Notes: generated by a model from the letters alone, not told the origin. A stretch of DNA of 64,000 nt from Cellvibrionales bacterium UBA7375 (GCA_949487135.1 CATAJQ010000035.1:1-64000), one strand, 5' to 3'; counted from the stretch's first letter, positions 30,871 through 42,466 are shown. Made by a program: numbers and translations.

Positions 30871-31715
30871 TCAACGGCTTTTTGATCCTCTATCAGCGCG
30901 GCGTACCCCTCTTTATATGAAGGGTAGTTAAACTTAAAGCCAGTGTCTAAGAGTAGGCGATTACTGCATCGCCTTATTGACCCTAGCTTTATCACCTCAG
31001 CTATAAGGCTGACATCGAGCTTTTGCGCAAGCCATTGCCGAATATCATACTGCGTGACAGGCTCACAATCTGAGGCCAAATAGATTGGCTCGATAGGCTT
31101 TTCAGACTCGAATAACTCAATTAAATGCGCCAATACAGCGCAACAATCTTCTGCATGAATACGGTTACTCCATTGTTCTGGTAATTTTGGCCTTCCCTTG
31201 CCCGCTCGCACCTGATCGAGTAACCGAGATCGTCCGGGGCCATAAATACCAGAAAACCTTACCACTGTACTTGAACAGGGTAAATTTTGAATAATTTGCT
31301 CAGCCTGAAGTAATATTTTGCCAGAGAATGTGACCGGTTTTGGCTTTGTAGTCTCATCAACCCAGTCGCCATTATTATCACCATAAACACTGGTACTAGA
31401 GACCCAAATTATTAACTTTGGAGCCTGGTGCAAAGCGTTAACTGTTTGCGCCATTGCCTGTGCCACTGCCAAATAGGACTGCTGGTATGCTTGGCGAGTA
31501 AACTCAGCAGGCGTTAGGGTTGCAATCCATATATCAAACCTATTAGAGGCAACTGAAAGCAGCAGCTGTGGGTCCGATGCGTCGGCCATAATCGGAGTAA
31601 TTTCTGACGGCAACTCCGCTGGATTGCGTCTTAATCCAAAGCAATCATATTTTTTGCTGAGACCCTTCGCTGTCCGCTGAGCGATATCGCCACATCCAAT
31701 AAAAAGTACTTTCAC
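30867..31715 (-). CDS. NAD(P)-binding SDR-type epimerase/dehydratase family protein (YeeZ-like)
   Basis: The 282-residue protein has a Rossmann nucleotide-binding N-terminus ([19 protein letters not shown]), the [11 protein letters not shown] motif with a conserved Tyr (about 112) and [14 protein letters not shown], all typical of extended SDR proteins of the YeeZ group. A substrate cannot be read. It converges with ridA (4-bp overlap) and diverges from the broken oxyR. Confidence 0.8.
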   Translation of the reverse strand: MKVLFIGCGDIAQRTAKGLSKKYDCFGLRRNPAELPSEITPIMADASDPQLLLSVASNRFDIWIATLTPAEFTRQAYQQSYLAVAQAMAQTVNALHQAPKLIIWVSSTSVYGDNNGDWVDETTKPKPVTFSGKILLQAEQIIQNLPCSSTVVRFSGIYGPGRSRLLDQVRAGKGRPKLPEQWSNRIHAEDCCAVLAHLIELFESEKPIEPIYLASDCEPVTQYDIRQWLAQKLDVSLIAEVIKLGSIRRCSNRLLLDTGFKFNYPSYKEGYAALIEDQKAVD

Positions 31716-31800
31716 TCTATCTTCCTAAATATTTTTTTCGTATTATTGCTCGATAACACGAATAATTATAATTATCAATACTATTCCAGGAAGGAATATT

Positions 31801-32608
31801 ATGACTCTCACCGAACTTCGCTATGTGACCGTTCTTGCTAAAACCCAGCATTTTGGAAATGCGGCAGAGCAGTGCAATGTCAGTCAACCAACACTCAGTA
31901 TAGCAATAAAAAAACTAGAATCTGAATTGGGCATTGATATTTTTGAACGATCGGCAACCCAAGTTTTTCTCACCCCAATGGGCGAAAAAATAATTGCCCA
32001 GTGCCACAAAGTGCTTGATGAAGTTGCAATCATTAAAGATATTGCTGTTAACGAAGAAGAGCGACTCAGTTCGCCCCGTCATATTGGTGCCATCTTTACC
32101 ATTGGACCCTACTTGTTTCCAAATTTTGTTTCACCTCTTCAGAAAAGCGCTCCAAATATGCCATTGATTATTGAAGAAGGTTACACAAACTCACTAAGAC
32201 AGAGACTTAGAAAAAGAGCATATCCTGCTTCTCGGTGAGGGACACTGTTTTAGAGATCAAGTGATAGATGCTATTCCCAATATCAATCAACATCACCATG
32301 CGGAGATGCCGATTGATACAGACTCTCAAGCCTATTCCCTAGAAACTCTCTGCACGATGGTAGCTACTGGCTTTGGTATTACTATATTGCCGCAAACTGC
32401 GGTAAAAGGCACCAGTACTTTTACTGTGTGTAGCACTGATTTAGTTGCCATACCGTTTGAAGGCGATGAACCTAAGCGAACCCTAGCAATTGCATGGCGG
32501 GCTGGCTTTCCAAGGTATAAAGCTATTGAAGCTGTTCGCAATGCAATTTATGCTAGCTATAATTTAAGTTCTGACAACAAACAACTACCAAAATTGGCCT
32601 ATGAATAA
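31801..32608 (+). pseudogene. oxyR: Broken oxyR, hydrogen peroxide-responsive LysR regulator
   Basis: The first frame (31801-32238) encodes an OxyR N-terminus: LysR HTH (HFGNAAEQCNVSQPTLSIAI) and the start of the sensing domain, then a TGA. A second frame resumes the match at about 32216 with ILLLGEGHCFRDQ, keeping the peroxidatic cysteine (codon 32246-32248), and runs to 32608. Compared with E. coli OxyR about 50 codons between the halves are missing and the frame shifts, so one internal deletion joined at about 32200-32228. The usual second cysteine nine residues later is Ile. The 3' half overlaps recG by 1 bp. A functional full OxyR cannot be made from this copy. Confidence 0.85.
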
Positions 32609-34719
32609 TGACAACAACTAACCTTGATGCGATCGCTATTAGTGAGCTTCGAGGTGTTGGCCCTCAATTAGCAAAAAAGCTCGAAAAATTGGGCCTTAAA
32701 AATCTTCAAGATTTACTGTTTCATTTGCCGTTGCGCTATATAGATAGAACCAAGATAACCCCAATAGGTAGCCTTCAGCCACAGACTGATGTTGTCCTTG
32801 AAGGCGAAATTCGTGCCTGCGATGTAGTCTTTGGCCGTCGACGCAGCCTAGTCTGCAAATTACAAGATGATACCGGCACCACGGTTTTACGATTTTTTCA
32901 CTTTAGTCGAGCACAGCAAGAGCGCTTAAAAGCTGGAGCAAAATTACGTTGTTATGGTGAAGTAAGGCAGGGCAAATACGGGCTTGAACTCAATCATCCA
33001 GAGTATCAGCATCTAGATAGCAATAACCCTCCAAGCCTAGAAGATACATTAACGCCTGTATATCCTCTAACTGAAGGCATCACTCAGATACGCATTAGGG
33101 ATCTTTGCCGAAAGGCCTTAGATCGACTGGAAACTCATGGGATTGAGGAATTAATTCCACAAGCGTTAAAACAGCAACTTACGGGAGTGCTCTCTTATTC
33201 ATTGATCGATGCGCTCCAGCTTATTCACTCACCTCCGCCGAGTATTGAACTACATAGGCTAGCCACTGGAGAGCATCCAGCACAACAGCGGCTGGTAGCA
33301 GAAGAGTTAATCGCTCACAATTTAAGTCTGTTAAAAATGCGAAAAAAGGTTCAACGGCAGCAGGCACCATGCCTAACTGAAGATAAAACAGTATTGGCTC
33401 ATTTTTTAGATAAATTACCGTTTGAGCTAACTGGCGCGCAACAAAAGGTATGCGCAGAGATAAATCGCGATATCAATAAAACCTTCCCCATGTTGCGACT
33501 GGTTCAAGGGGACGTAGGCTCAGGAAAAACTGTGGTTGCCGCTATCGCAGCGTTACAGGCGATTGCCAATGGCAAGCAGGCCGCACTGATGGCACCCACA
33601 GAAATTCTAGCCGAACAACACAGAATAAATTTTGAACAGTGGTTCAAAGATATGAAAATCAGTGTTGCTTGGTTAACCGGCAAGGTAAAAGGTAAAGCAC
33701 GTGAGGTTCAGCTTCAGCGCATTGCCGATGGCAGTGCGCAAATGGTCATAGGAACCCATGCGCTGTTTCAAGAGAGCGTTCAGTTTAGCGATCTAGGCAT
33801 TACCATTATCGATGAGCAACACCGATTCGGCGTTCATCAGCGACTGGCACTGCGCAATAAAGGATTTGGTGATAATCAACCCAATGAGCAAAATTTAGCG
33901 CCTCATCAATTAATTATGACGGCAACGCCTATACCCAGAACATTGGCCATGAGCGCCTATGCCGATCTTGATTGTTCAGTTATTGACGAGTTACCACCGG
34001 GTAGAACACCGGTTGAAACGGCGGTTCTCAGTAATCTGCGGCGCAACGATATTATCCAACGCATTCGTGCATCATGCCTTGAAGGTCGCCAGGCTTACTG
34101 GGTCTGTACGCTTATTGAAGAATCAGACGTACTTGAGGCTCAGGCGGCAGAGGTGACCGCTAGCGAATTACAACTTTTGCTACCAGAACTCTCTATTGGC
34201 TTGGTGCATGGCCGTCTTAAGCCGCGCGAAAAATTAGACATAATGAATGCCTTTAAGGCTGGGGATATACACTTACTAGTAGCCACCACGGTGATTGAAG
34301 TTGGGGTTGATGTGCCTAATGCCAGTCTAATGATTATTGAAAATGCCGAGCGTCTGGGCTTATCGCAACTGCATCAGCTTAGGGGTAGAGTGGGAAGAGG
34401 TTCAGCAAAAAGTCATTGCGTATTACTCTATAGCTCACCTCTTTCTGCCAATGGCAGTGAGCGTTTAAAAACCATGCGTCAAACCAACGACGGCTTTGCT
34501 ATTGCCGAAAAGGATCTAGAGCTAAGAGGCCCCGGCGAGCTTCTAGGCACCCGTCAAACCGGTGATATGCAACTACAAATTGCCGATCTGCAACGCGATG
34601 CCCACTTGCTTCCCCAAATAAAATTATGCGCTGAATGCCTCATCGAACAGCACCCAAAAGCAGTGGATGCACTCATTGATCGCTGGCTTGGCAGCAATCA
34701 ACAGTATGCTCAGGCGTAA
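32608..34719 (+). CDS. recG: ATP-dependent DNA helicase RecG
   Basis: It remodels stalled replication forks and Holliday junctions. The 703 residues have the wedge/OB domain (about 60-150), Walker A ([12 protein letters not shown], about 300), [13 protein letters not shown] as the DEAD-like motif, [12 protein letters not shown] and the C-terminal motif VI (QLRGRVGRG). Length agrees with the family (693 in E. coli). Its ATG shares a base with the oxyR remnant stop. oxyR-recG neighbours are common in Pseudomonas. Confidence 0.97.
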   Translation: MTTTNLDAIAISELRGVGPQLAKKLEKLGLKNLQDLLFHLPLRYIDRTKITPIGSLQPQTDVVLEGEIRACDVVFGRRRSLVCKLQDDTGTTVLRFFHFSRAQQERLKAGAKLRCYGEVRQGKYGLELNHPEYQHLDSNNPPSLEDTLTPVYPLTEGITQIRIRDLCRKALDRLETHGIEELIPQALKQQLTGVLSYSLIDALQLIHSPPPSIELHRLATGEHPAQQRLVAEELIAHNLSLLKMRKKVQRQQAPCLTEDKTVLAHFLDKLPFELTGAQQKVCAEINRDINKTFPMLRLVQGDVGSGKTVVAAIAALQAIANGKQAALMAPTEILAEQHRINFEQWFKDMKISVAWLTGKVKGKAREVQLQRIADGSAQMVIGTHALFQESVQFSDLGITIIDEQHRFGVHQRLALRNKGFGDNQPNEQNLAPHQLIMTATPIPRTLAMSAYADLDCSVIDELPPGRTPVETAVLSNLRRNDIIQRIRASCLEGRQAYWVCTLIEESDVLEAQAAEVTASELQLLLPELSIGLVHGRLKPREKLDIMNAFKAGDIHLLVATTVIEVGVDVPNASLMIIENAERLGLSQLHQLRGRVGRGSAKSHCVLLYSSPLSANGSERLKTMRQTNDGFAIAEKDLELRGPGELLGTRQTGDMQLQIADLQRDAHLLPQIKLCAECLIEQHPKAVDALIDRWLGSNQQYAQA

Positions 34720-35786
34720 CTTTTGACTAACAGCGGAGCAATTTTTTCTCTACTGTAACTATGCGTCATAGCCTCCAACCCCAGTGGTACTATTTTTGGT
34801 GCATTACCCGCTGTACCAAAGGCCTCATAACGCGCAACTGCTATATCTTTCATGGCCGTTATGGTTTGTTTTAAGTAGGCGCGGGGGTCAAATGCTGCTG
34901 GGTTTTGGGCTAAGAACTGGCGAATGATACCAGTGGATGCCAAACGCAAATCAGTGTCTATATTGACCTTGCGCACCCCGTGTTTAATCCCCTCGCATAT
35001 TTGCTCTACGGGTACACCGTAAGTTTCGGGAATTTCACCGCCATGCTCATTAATCATCGCCAGCCATTCTTGAGGCACTGAGGATGAACCGTGCATGACT
35101 AAATGGGTATTGGGTATTTTTTGGTTAATTTGCTTGATGCGATCAATGGCTAATATATCTCCTGTAGGTGGACGACTAAATTTGTAGGCGCCATGTGAGG
35201 TACCGCAGGCAATCGCCAGTGCATCAACCCCCGTTTTATTGACAAAATATGCCGCCTCTTCGGGGTCAGTTAACATCTGCTCCTGACTGAGTGCACAGTC
35301 TGCACCCACGCCATCTTCCTCACCTGCCTGACCGGTTTCAAGGGAAACCAAGCAACCCAATTCGCCCTCAACTGATACGCCACAGGCATGGGCCATATCT
35401 ACTACCTGCCGAGTAACATCGACATTATATTCATAACTTGAGGGGGTTTTACCGTTCTCCATTAGCGAGCCGTCCATCATCACCGAGCTAAAGCCGAGCT
35501 GAATAGAACGCTGGCAAACTGCAGGGCTAGTGCCATGGTTTTGGTGCATACACACCGGGATATAGGGCCATTCTTCCATGGCGGCCTGAATTAAATGACG
35601 CAAAAATGGCGCGCCGGCATATTGACGCGCGCCGGCTGAAGCCTGAACGATAACTGGGCTCTGAGTTTGATCAGCGGCAAGCATAATCGCTCGCATTTGC
35701 TCTAGATTGTTGACATTAAATGCTGGAACGCCGTAGTTATTGTCTGCGGCGTGATCCAGCAACTGTCTCATTGAAATAAGTGACAT
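34710..35786 (-). CDS. fba: Fructose-bisphosphate aldolase, class II
   Basis: It cleaves or condenses fructose-1,6-bisphosphate in glycolysis and gluconeogenesis. The 358 residues start [20 protein letters not shown] and show zinc ligands in [10 protein letters not shown] and [10 protein letters not shown], plus the [11 protein letters not shown] segment. The sequence resembles the Calvin-cycle-subtype aldolases. The gene ends 10 bp inside recG, convergent. It closes the leftward tkt-epd-pgk-fba operon. Confidence 0.94.
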   Translation of the reverse strand: MSLISMRQLLDHAADNNYGVPAFNVNNLEQMRAIMLAADQTQSPVIVQASAGARQYAGAPFLRHLIQAAMEEWPYIPVCMHQNHGTSPAVCQRSIQLGFSSVMMDGSLMENGKTPSSYEYNVDVTRQVVDMAHACGVSVEGELGCLVSLETGQAGEEDGVGADCALSQEQMLTDPEEAAYFVNKTGVDALAIACGTSHGAYKFSRPPTGDILAIDRIKQINQKIPNTHLVMHGSSSVPQEWLAMINEHGGEIPETYGVPVEQICEGIKHGVRKVNIDTDLRLASTGIIRQFLAQNPAAFDPRAYLKQTITAMKDIAVARYEAFGTAGNAPKIVPLGLEAMTHSYSREKIAPLLVKSYA

Positions 35787-35852
35787 CGCCTCTTTCCTTG
35801 TAAGCCTTGTGTGTAAATTGCGTTCCTTGCAACCCTGCTACTTTAAGCGTAT

Positions 35853-37019
35853 TTAGTCGCTAGCTGCTCGTGCTTTTAGTAGGGCAACGGCGGGGAATTC
35901 TTTACCTTCTACATATTCTAAAAATGCACCCCCACCTGTAGAAATATAGGACACCTGCTGGGCAATTTCATATTTATCGACTGCCGCTAGAGTATCGCCG
36001 CCGCCGGCAATTGAAAAACCATCACTTTCCGCAATGGCTAGGGATAAAGATTTGGTGCCCTCGGCAAATTGATCAAACTCAAATACGCCGACTGGGCCAT
36101 TCCATATAATCGTACCGAGGGTTTTAATAATTGTCGCCAACTGACGCGAGGATTCTGGACCTATATCAAAGATCATATCGTCGGCCTCTACTGCATACAC
36201 AGAAACAGTGCGCGCCTCAGCTGTTTCAGAAAACTCTTTCCCCACCACTACATCGGTTGGCATTGGGATTTGAACTTTTTCCATTAATGCTTTGGCCGCA
36301 GGAATCAAATCTGGCTCATACAGTGACTTGCCGACGGGATAGCCCGCTGCCGCCAAAAATGTATTGGCAATACCACCGCCCACAATAAGTTGGTCTACTT
36401 TGTCAGCTAGGGTTTCCAAAACCATAAGTTTAGTTGAAACCTTAGAGCCACCTACAATCGCCCCCACTGGTGCTGTTGGAGTGGCTATGGCTTTTTCTAA
36501 AGCGTCTAACTCCTTGGCTAACAGTGGTCCAGCGCAGGCGATAGGTGCAAATTTTGCGACACCATGAGTTGATGCTTGGGCGCGGTGGGCGGTGCCAAAG
36601 GCATCCATCACATAAATATCACATAACCCAGCATAGGCCTTAGACAAGGCGTCATCATTGGCTTTTTCGCCCGCATTAAATCGCACATTCTCAAGCAATA
36701 CCAACTGACCCTGAGCTACGTCAACGCCTTTGGACCAATCAGAAATTAATGCCACCTGTGTGCCTAATTTTTTACTCAAATCATCGGCCACTGGCTGCAA
36801 GCTGAACTGATCTTCAAACTGCCCTTCGGTCGGACGCCCAAGGTGAGACATTAAAATAACAGCAGCGCCCTGACCTAAGGCCTGTTTAATGCTGGGTAGT
36901 GCCGCATTAATTCTAGCATCGCTGGTTACCACACCGTTTTTAACGGGGACATTAAGATCTTCACGAATTAACACACGTTTTTGACTGAGGTCTAAATCAG
37001 TCATTAATTTAATAGTCAT
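35853..37019 (-). CDS. pgk: Phosphoglycerate kinase
   Basis: It makes ATP from 1,3-bisphosphoglycerate. The 388 residues carry the signature ([15 protein letters not shown] near the N-terminus) and the nucleotide-binding [10 protein letters not shown] and [12 protein letters not shown]. Full length for the family. Between epd and fba. Confidence 0.97.
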   Translation of the reverse strand: MTIKLMTDLDLSQKRVLIREDLNVPVKNGVVTSDARINAALPSIKQALGQGAAVILMSHLGRPTEGQFEDQFSLQPVADDLSKKLGTQVALISDWSKGVDVAQGQLVLLENVRFNAGEKANDDALSKAYAGLCDIYVMDAFGTAHRAQASTHGVAKFAPIACAGPLLAKELDALEKAIATPTAPVGAIVGGSKVSTKLMVLETLADKVDQLIVGGGIANTFLAAAGYPVGKSLYEPDLIPAAKALMEKVQIPMPTDVVVGKEFSETAEARTVSVYAVEADDMIFDIGPESSRQLATIIKTLGTIIWNGPVGVFEFDQFAEGTKSLSLAIAESDGFSIAGGGDTLAAVDKYEIAQQVSYISTGGGAFLEYVEGKEFPAVALLKARAASD

Positions 37020-37067
37020 TGTTTTTCCTAGTATTCAATTTATAGGGTTGCCACTAACCGTCAGTGC

Positions 37068-38069
37068 TTACCAGCTTTTTAATACATCCAACATTCTATT
37101 GGCATAGCCCCATTCGTTATCAAACCAAATCAGTACTTTTACCAATTTTTGCTGACCAACTCTGGTCTGGCTAGCATCTACGATGCCGCTTCTTGGGTCG
37201 TGATTAAAATCACAGGATGCCAATGGCTCTTCGGTATAACCCAGTATGTTTTTAAGCGAGCCCTGAGCTGCTGTTGCTAATGCTTGATTGACCGTCACTG
37301 TATCAACCGCCTGATTGACTAATACCGATAAATCGATGGCCGATACATTAATGGTCGGAACACGCATCGCCTGAGCTTGAAATCGGCCCGCCAGTTGCGG
37401 CATCAAACGATCAATACCCAACGCAAGACCTGTATCCACCGGAATAATTGAGTTCATTGCGGCGCGGGTTTTGCGTAAATCTGTGTGGTGATAGGCATCT
37501 AATACCGGCTGATCATTCATCGCTGAATGTATGGTGGTAATCACCCCACCTTCAACCGAAAAATTATCATCAAGTGTTTGAATGACCGGCACAACACAGT
37601 TTGTTGAACAGGAGGCGCTAGAGATAATTTTTTCATTGCCGGTAAGTTGTTGATGGTTATAGCCATACACAATAGTGGCATCGACATCAGATTCTGCCGG
37701 CTGAGAAAATAATACGCGCTTAGCGCCACTTTGTAGATGCTGTTCAGCTGTGTGACGATCGCTAAAACTACCACTACACTCCAGGACCACATCAACATTT
37801 AATGCCGACCATGGCAGTTGTTCTAGGTTATCTTGATGGACAATGGCGATTGAATCGCCGCATACATTCAGCGTTTGCTGATCACAGCTAACCTCACCAG
37901 CAAAGCGCCCATGAGTTGAATCGTAACGGGTGAGGTGGGCAATGGTTTTATTGTCTGCAGGCTCATTGATAGCCACAATTTTTATCTGATCTTGCAGCTT
38001 AGATTCATAGACCGCTCTCAAAACAGAGCGGCCTATACGTCCATAGCCATTAATGGCTACGCGAATCAT
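37068..38069 (-). CDS. epd: Erythrose-4-phosphate dehydrogenase (GAPDH-like)
   Basis: It oxidises erythrose-4-phosphate for pyridoxal phosphate synthesis. The 333 residues have the GAPDH fold: NAD site INGYGRIGRSVLRA, catalytic cysteine in SSASCSTNCVVPV and HSAMNDQPVLDAYHH, the last being typical of Epd rather than glycolytic GAPDH (where TGD-type loops differ). The ATG shares a base with the tkt stop. The order tkt-epd-pgk-fba matches E. coli for epd-pgk-fbaA. It could also retain GAPDH activity; assignment to Epd rests on motif and context. Confidence 0.9.
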   Translation of the reverse strand: MIRVAINGYGRIGRSVLRAVYESKLQDQIKIVAINEPADNKTIAHLTRYDSTHGRFAGEVSCDQQTLNVCGDSIAIVHQDNLEQLPWSALNVDVVLECSGSFSDRHTAEQHLQSGAKRVLFSQPAESDVDATIVYGYNHQQLTGNEKIISSASCSTNCVVPVIQTLDDNFSVEGGVITTIHSAMNDQPVLDAYHHTDLRKTRAAMNSIIPVDTGLALGIDRLMPQLAGRFQAQAMRVPTINVSAIDLSVLVNQAVDTVTVNQALATAAQGSLKNILGYTEEPLASCDFNHDPRSGIVDASQTRVGQQKLVKVLIWFDNEWGYANRMLDVLKSW

Positions 38070-40078
38070 TAGCCTAGGCTCTCCATAACCTTAGACACAA
38101 CATTTTCTACGGTAAAACCAAACTCTTTCATTAATAGGTTTCCTGGGGCTGACTCGCCAAAGCTAGTCATACCTACAACGCGACCGTCTAAGCCGACAAA
38201 TTTATGCCAATAGTCTGCATGCAGGGCCTCAACCGCTACTCGAGCTCGAATTGCCGGCGGCAATACCGAGTCTTGATAGGCTTTATCTTGCTCACAGAAT
38301 ATTTCTGCACAGGGCATGGACACTACGCTAACCGCTATACCTTTTTCTACAAGCTGGTCTGCAGCATTGATTGCAAGCTCAACCTCTGATCCGGTAGCAA
38401 TTAAAATTGCCTGTGCGTCGTTAGCTTTACGCAAAACATAGCCACCTCGGCCTACATTGCTGAGTTGCTCATCTGAGCGCTCCATTGGCGCTAGCCCCTG
38501 ACGACTAAAGACCAAGGCACTTGGACCATCATTGCGCTCGATAGCCGTTTTCCAACTTACTGCAGATTCAACCGTGTCACAGGGGCGCCAAGTATGCAGG
38601 TTGGGCGTTGCGCGAAGGGCGCTTAACTGCTCCACAGGTTGGTGGGTTGGGCCATCTTCTCCCAGACCAATAGAGTCGTGAGTATAGACGAATATACTTT
38701 GCTGCTTCATCAAGGCTGCCATACGCACAGCGTTGCGCGCATATTCCATAAACATTAGGAAGGTAGCGCCATAATTGATAAAGCCGCCGTGAAGAGCGAT
38801 ACCGTTCATAATGGCGCTCATACCAAATTCACGCACGCCGTAATAGAGATAATTGCCGTTGGCATTGTCGCCACTGATATCCTTACAGCCAGACCAAATT
38901 GTCAGATTGGAGCCGGCTAAATCAGCTGAACCGCCTAACAACTCTGGAAGAAGCGGCCCAAACGCATTTAGGCAGTTCTGAGATGCCTTGCGCGAAGCTA
39001 CCTTTTCCATTTTGTCTTGGCATTCACGGATATAGGCATCAGCTTTGTCACTAAAGTCTGCGGGTAGGTCACCATTAGCACGACGCTCAAACTCAACGGC
39101 TAACTCTGGAAACTCAGATTGATAAGCCGCAAACTGCTTATTCCATTCCGCTTGATCTGCCTGACCTTTTGCTACACCGCTCCATGCTGAGTAATAATCT
39201 TCGGGAATCTCAAAGGCACCGTATTTCCAGCCGAGCTGCTCGCGAGTCAGGGCAATTTCTTCTGCGCCTAGGGGTGCGCCATGACAGTCTTCTTTGCCTT
39301 GCTTGTTGGGCGAGCCAAAACCAATGACGGTTTTACAGCAGATTAGCGTTGGCTTATCCGAAGTATGGGCCTGCTTGATAGCTGCATCGATGGCATCGGA
39401 GTCATGCCCATCAACTGCAGGAATGACTTGCCAGCCATAGGCTTCAAAACGCGCGGGCGTATCATCAGTAAACCAACCGCCATCGCCATCAACTCCGGCA
39501 ACATCACCGTCAATCGAAATACCATTGTCATCATAGAAAGCAATAAGCTTGTTTAACTTAAGCGTTCCCGCAAGCGAACAGACCTCATGGGAAATACCTT
39601 CCATTAGGCAGCCGTCTCCTAAAAAGGTGTAGGTGTGATGATCGATCAGATTATGTCCAGGCTTATTAAATTGAGCTGCTAGCACTTTTTCTGCTAATGC
39701 CATACCAACTGCGTTACTAATGCCCTGCCCCAGCGGACCGGTGGTTGTCTCTACGCCGGGTGCATAGCCATATTCAGGGTGGCCCGGCGTTTTCGAATGC
39801 AGCTGACGAAAATTTTTAATTTCTTCAATTGGCAAGTCATAACCGGATAGATGTAACAGAGAATAAAGCAGCATAGAGCCATGGCCATTAGAGAGCACAA
39901 AGCGGTCTCTGTTGGCCCAGGTCGGATCGGCTGGATTATGTTTTAGATAGTCTCTCCACAATACTTCAGCAATATCTGCCATACCCATTGGGGCACCGGG
40001 GTGTCCACTGTTAGCCTGTTGAACAGCATCCATACTTAGGGCACGAATAGCATTAGCGAGATCGCGACGTGAGGCCAT
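38069..40078 (-). CDS. tkt: Transketolase
   Basis: It moves two-carbon units in the pentose phosphate pathway using thiamine diphosphate. The 669 residues show the TPP motif ([15 protein letters not shown]), [10 protein letters not shown] at the N-terminus and [17 protein letters not shown] in the middle domain. Length is normal. First gene of the tkt-epd-pgk-fba operon, diverging from the sahR operon across 150-190 bp. Confidence 0.97.
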   Translation of the reverse strand: MASRRDLANAIRALSMDAVQQANSGHPGAPMGMADIAEVLWRDYLKHNPADPTWANRDRFVLSNGHGSMLLYSLLHLSGYDLPIEEIKNFRQLHSKTPGHPEYGYAPGVETTTGPLGQGISNAVGMALAEKVLAAQFNKPGHNLIDHHTYTFLGDGCLMEGISHEVCSLAGTLKLNKLIAFYDDNGISIDGDVAGVDGDGGWFTDDTPARFEAYGWQVIPAVDGHDSDAIDAAIKQAHTSDKPTLICCKTVIGFGSPNKQGKEDCHGAPLGAEEIALTREQLGWKYGAFEIPEDYYSAWSGVAKGQADQAEWNKQFAAYQSEFPELAVEFERRANGDLPADFSDKADAYIRECQDKMEKVASRKASQNCLNAFGPLLPELLGGSADLAGSNLTIWSGCKDISGDNANGNYLYYGVREFGMSAIMNGIALHGGFINYGATFLMFMEYARNAVRMAALMKQQSIFVYTHDSIGLGEDGPTHQPVEQLSALRATPNLHTWRPCDTVESAVSWKTAIERNDGPSALVFSRQGLAPMERSDEQLSNVGRGGYVLRKANDAQAILIATGSEVELAINAADQLVEKGIAVSVVSMPCAEIFCEQDKAYQDSVLPPAIRARVAVEALHADYWHKFVGLDGRVVGMTSFGESAPGNLLMKEFGFTVENVVSKVMESLG

Positions 40079-40199
40079 GAAATATAACTCCTGAAACGGA
40101 AAAAATTTAGTGTGTATTGTCTCTTAGAAGACTCCATCAGTAAACTAGAATTCGTTATTTAAGCCACTGAAATTGCAAATAATTTTAACACCCGATAAC

Positions 40200-40235
40200 C
40201 CATCAAAATATTTTTATATAAAAATATTTTGATGG
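40200..40235. promoter_or_regulatory. 36-bp perfect palindrome overlapping the sahR promoter, probable operator
   Basis: Positions 40200-40217 are the exact reverse complement of 40218-40235; arms start CCATCAAAATATTT and end AAATATTTTGATGG. The right arm contains TTGATG (40229-40234), a 4/6 match to a -35 box at 17 bp from TAAAAT (40252-40257). A repressor bound here would cover the -35 box of sahR-metK-ahcY-metF. The region also precedes tkt on the other strand. SahR as the binding protein is inference from gene context. Confidence 0.7.
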
Positions 40236-40251
40236 ATAATAATTGCTGTGA

Positions 40252-40264
40252 TAAAATCATTCAA
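40252..40264 (+). promoter_or_regulatory. Extended -10 element of sahR, predicting a leaderless transcript
   Basis: TG-A-TAAAAT (40249-40257) is an extended -10 element, 17 bp after TTGATG. It ends 7 nt before the ATG at 40265, so transcription should start at or beside that ATG. No Shine-Dalgarno precedes it. Confidence 0.5.
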
Positions 40265-41272
40265 ATGACAGCAAATTCCAGTGTTACAAGTACTTTTGAT
40301 CAGACTGCTCCGCAAGCGGTCGGCGCTATCGGCATCCTGTGTAAGGCGGCCGGAGATCCACTGCGTATCCAAATCCTCAAAGTGCTGCAACAAAATGCCT
40401 ATGGCGTATTGGAGCTTTGCCAAGTGTTTGATATTCGTCAATCAGCAATGAGCCATCACCTCAAGATCCTTTCCAATGCCGGTTTGGTCTCGTCAAGACG
40501 CGAGGGTACGACTATCTTTTACCGTCGCAATCCGCTAAACCCAGATATCGACCTGCAAACCATGCAAAAGGCCCTATTTCAAGCGATAGATAAGGCGGCA
40601 GTTGACGCAGATGTAGCTGTACGACTTGCCGACATCAATACTGAGCGGGCCAGCGCTTCAGTAGAATTTTTTAACCGTAATGTTTCTTTATTTGAAGAGA
40701 ACCAAGACCTTATCGCTAGCTGGTCAGACTACGGCGATAGTGTTGAAAGCTTATTAGAAAGTTCTATCTCGGCGACAAAACAGGCACTTGAAATTGGACC
40801 AGGCTATGGACAGTTTCTAAAAAAGCTCTGCGCTACATTTGAACAGGTGATCGCCCTTGATAACAGTACAGAAATGCTCGACCAATGTGCCCAGCGGGTT
40901 AAGAAGCAAAGCCTTAATAATATAAGCTTTCTGCATGGAGACACATTTTTGGCGCTTAATAAAAATATACGTGCTGACTTTGTTTCTCTCAATATGGTCT
41001 TACACCACAACCCTATTCCTGGCGATATCATCAGACACTGTGCCGACCTTTTGACCGACAATGGTGTTTTGCTAATCACTGACCTTTGCGCCCACGATCA
41101 AGACTGGGTAAAGCAAGCCTGCGGCGATTTGTGGCTCGGTTTCGATCCCAGTGAAATCACTGACTGGGCGGAAATCGCCGGACTTACAGAGGGCAACAGT
41201 TTATTTCTTACTCAACGCAATGGATTTCGCATTCAGCTTCGGCAGTTTAAGAAAGCCGCGACGACAAATTAA
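40265..41272 (+). CDS. ArsR-family regulator with C-terminal methyltransferase-like domain (SahR type)
   Basis: The 335-residue protein combines an ArsR winged helix (about residues 15-100, recognition helix in RQSAMSHHLKILSNAGLV) with a SAM-methyltransferase-type domain (about 150-330, motif I ALEIGPGYGQFLKKL). Such fusions next to metK and ahcY are described as SahR, which senses S-adenosylhomocysteine and controls the methionine cycle; the methyltransferase fold is a natural sensor. The ATG at 40265 is preferred over 40232, which lies inside the palindrome. It is followed by metK after 9 bp, so it probably regulates its own operon. Confidence 0.82.
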   Translation: MTANSSVTSTFDQTAPQAVGAIGILCKAAGDPLRIQILKVLQQNAYGVLELCQVFDIRQSAMSHHLKILSNAGLVSSRREGTTIFYRRNPLNPDIDLQTMQKALFQAIDKAAVDADVAVRLADINTERASASVEFFNRNVSLFEENQDLIASWSDYGDSVESLLESSISATKQALEIGPGYGQFLKKLCATFEQVIALDNSTEMLDQCAQRVKKQSLNNISFLHGDTFLALNKNIRADFVSLNMVLHHNPIPGDIIRHCADLLTDNGVLLITDLCAHDQDWVKQACGDLWLGFDPSEITDWAEIAGLTEGNSLFLTQRNGFRIQLRQFKKAATTN

Positions 41273-41281
41273 AGGAACCTT

Positions 41282-42436
41282 ATGTCAACCTATAATCTTT
41301 TTACATCTGAATCAGTATCTGAGGGCCATCCAGATAAGATGGCCGATCAAATTTCCGATGCCGTTTTAGATGCCATTATTGCCGACGACCCCCATTCTCG
41401 GGTAGCCGTGGAAACTATGGTCAAAACCGGTATGGCGATTATCGCCGGCGAAGTTCGAACTAAAACCTATGTAGATTTAGAGCAGATTGTTCGCGATGTG
41501 ATTACTGATATTGGCTATGACCACTCTGATAAAGGCTTTGATGGTAATTCTTGTGCTGTTATCAATGCTATCGGCAAGCAATCTTCAGATATTGCTCAGG
41601 GGGTTGATGAGGCTGAAGATAAAGACATCGGAGCCGGTGATCAGGGCCTAATGTTTGGTTATGCCAGCAATGAAACAGAAGTGCTAATGCCCGCACCGAT
41701 TTTTTATTCTCATCGCTTAGTCGAGCGTCAAGCGCAATTGAGAAACAGTGGCGCATTGCCCTGGCTGCGCCCCGATGCTAAAAGCCAAGTAACCCTAAGA
41801 TATGATCAGGGAGTGCCGGTTGCAGTAGATGCCGTAGTCTTATCTACCCAGCACTCACCGGATATTTCACAGAAAGATTTACAGGCTGCCGTTCGCAGTG
41901 AAATAGTCGACCATGTATTGCCTGCTGAATGGCTACATAAGGGTACTCAATACCATATTAACCCGACTGGAAACTTTGAAATTGGCGGCCCAATGGGTGA
42001 CTGTGGTCTTACCGGACGAAAGATTATTGTCGATACCTATGGTGGTATGGCGCATCATGGTGGCGGTGCTTTTTCTGGTAAGGATCCCACCAAAGTTGAC
42101 CGCTCAGCAGCATACGCCGGACGCTATGTGGCCAAAAATATTGTTGCCGCTGGCCTAGCTGATCGCTGTGAAATTCAGATTTCTTATGCTATTGGCGTAT
42201 CAGAGCCTACGTCTATCAGTATCAATACCTTTGGTACTGGCAAACTATCTGATGAAAAAATTGTAGAACTAGTTCGCGAGCAATTTGATCTGCGTCCTAG
42301 AGGATTAATCGAGATGCTCGATCTACGCAAGCCAATCTATCGTAAAACTGCCTCTTATGGGCATTTTGGCCGCACTGAATCAAGCTTCACTTGGGAAAAA
42401 ACGGATAAAGCCGCAGCGCTAAAGAAAGCCCTGTAG
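41282..42436 (+). CDS. metK: S-adenosylmethionine synthetase
   Basis: It makes SAM from methionine and ATP. The 384 residues begin with [20 protein letters not shown] (ATP-binding), include [12 protein letters not shown] (about 114-125) and [19 protein letters not shown]. Length is the same as E. coli MetK. GGAACCTT lies just before the ATG. Second gene of the methyl-cycle operon. Confidence 0.98.
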   Translation: MSTYNLFTSESVSEGHPDKMADQISDAVLDAIIADDPHSRVAVETMVKTGMAIIAGEVRTKTYVDLEQIVRDVITDIGYDHSDKGFDGNSCAVINAIGKQSSDIAQGVDEAEDKDIGAGDQGLMFGYASNETEVLMPAPIFYSHRLVERQAQLRNSGALPWLRPDAKSQVTLRYDQGVPVAVDAVVLSTQHSPDISQKDLQAAVRSEIVDHVLPAEWLHKGTQYHINPTGNFEIGGPMGDCGLTGRKIIVDTYGGMAHHGGGAFSGKDPTKVDRSAAYAGRYVAKNIVAAGLADRCEIQISYAIGVSEPTSISINTFGTGKLSDEKIVELVREQFDLRPRGLIEMLDLRKPIYRKTASYGHFGRTESSFTWEKTDKAAALKKAL

Positions 42437-42466
42437 CTCTTTATTATATTCTAAAGGTAACTAAAC

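Noticed and set aside
31801-32608. Two separate small LysR-type genes (145 and 115 codons)
   Set aside because: Each half matches a different, consecutive part of OxyR, and the C-terminal match begins in a different frame before the first one ends. One broken gene explains both.
40232-40264. Upstream ATG at 40232 as the sahR start
   Set aside because: It lies inside the palindrome and upstream of the best -10 box, so the transcript would not include it. The ATG at 40265 fits the promoter geometry.
41273-41281. SAM riboswitch before metK
   Set aside because: Only 9 bp separate the regulator gene from metK, too short for any riboswitch. Control is more likely at the sahR promoter.
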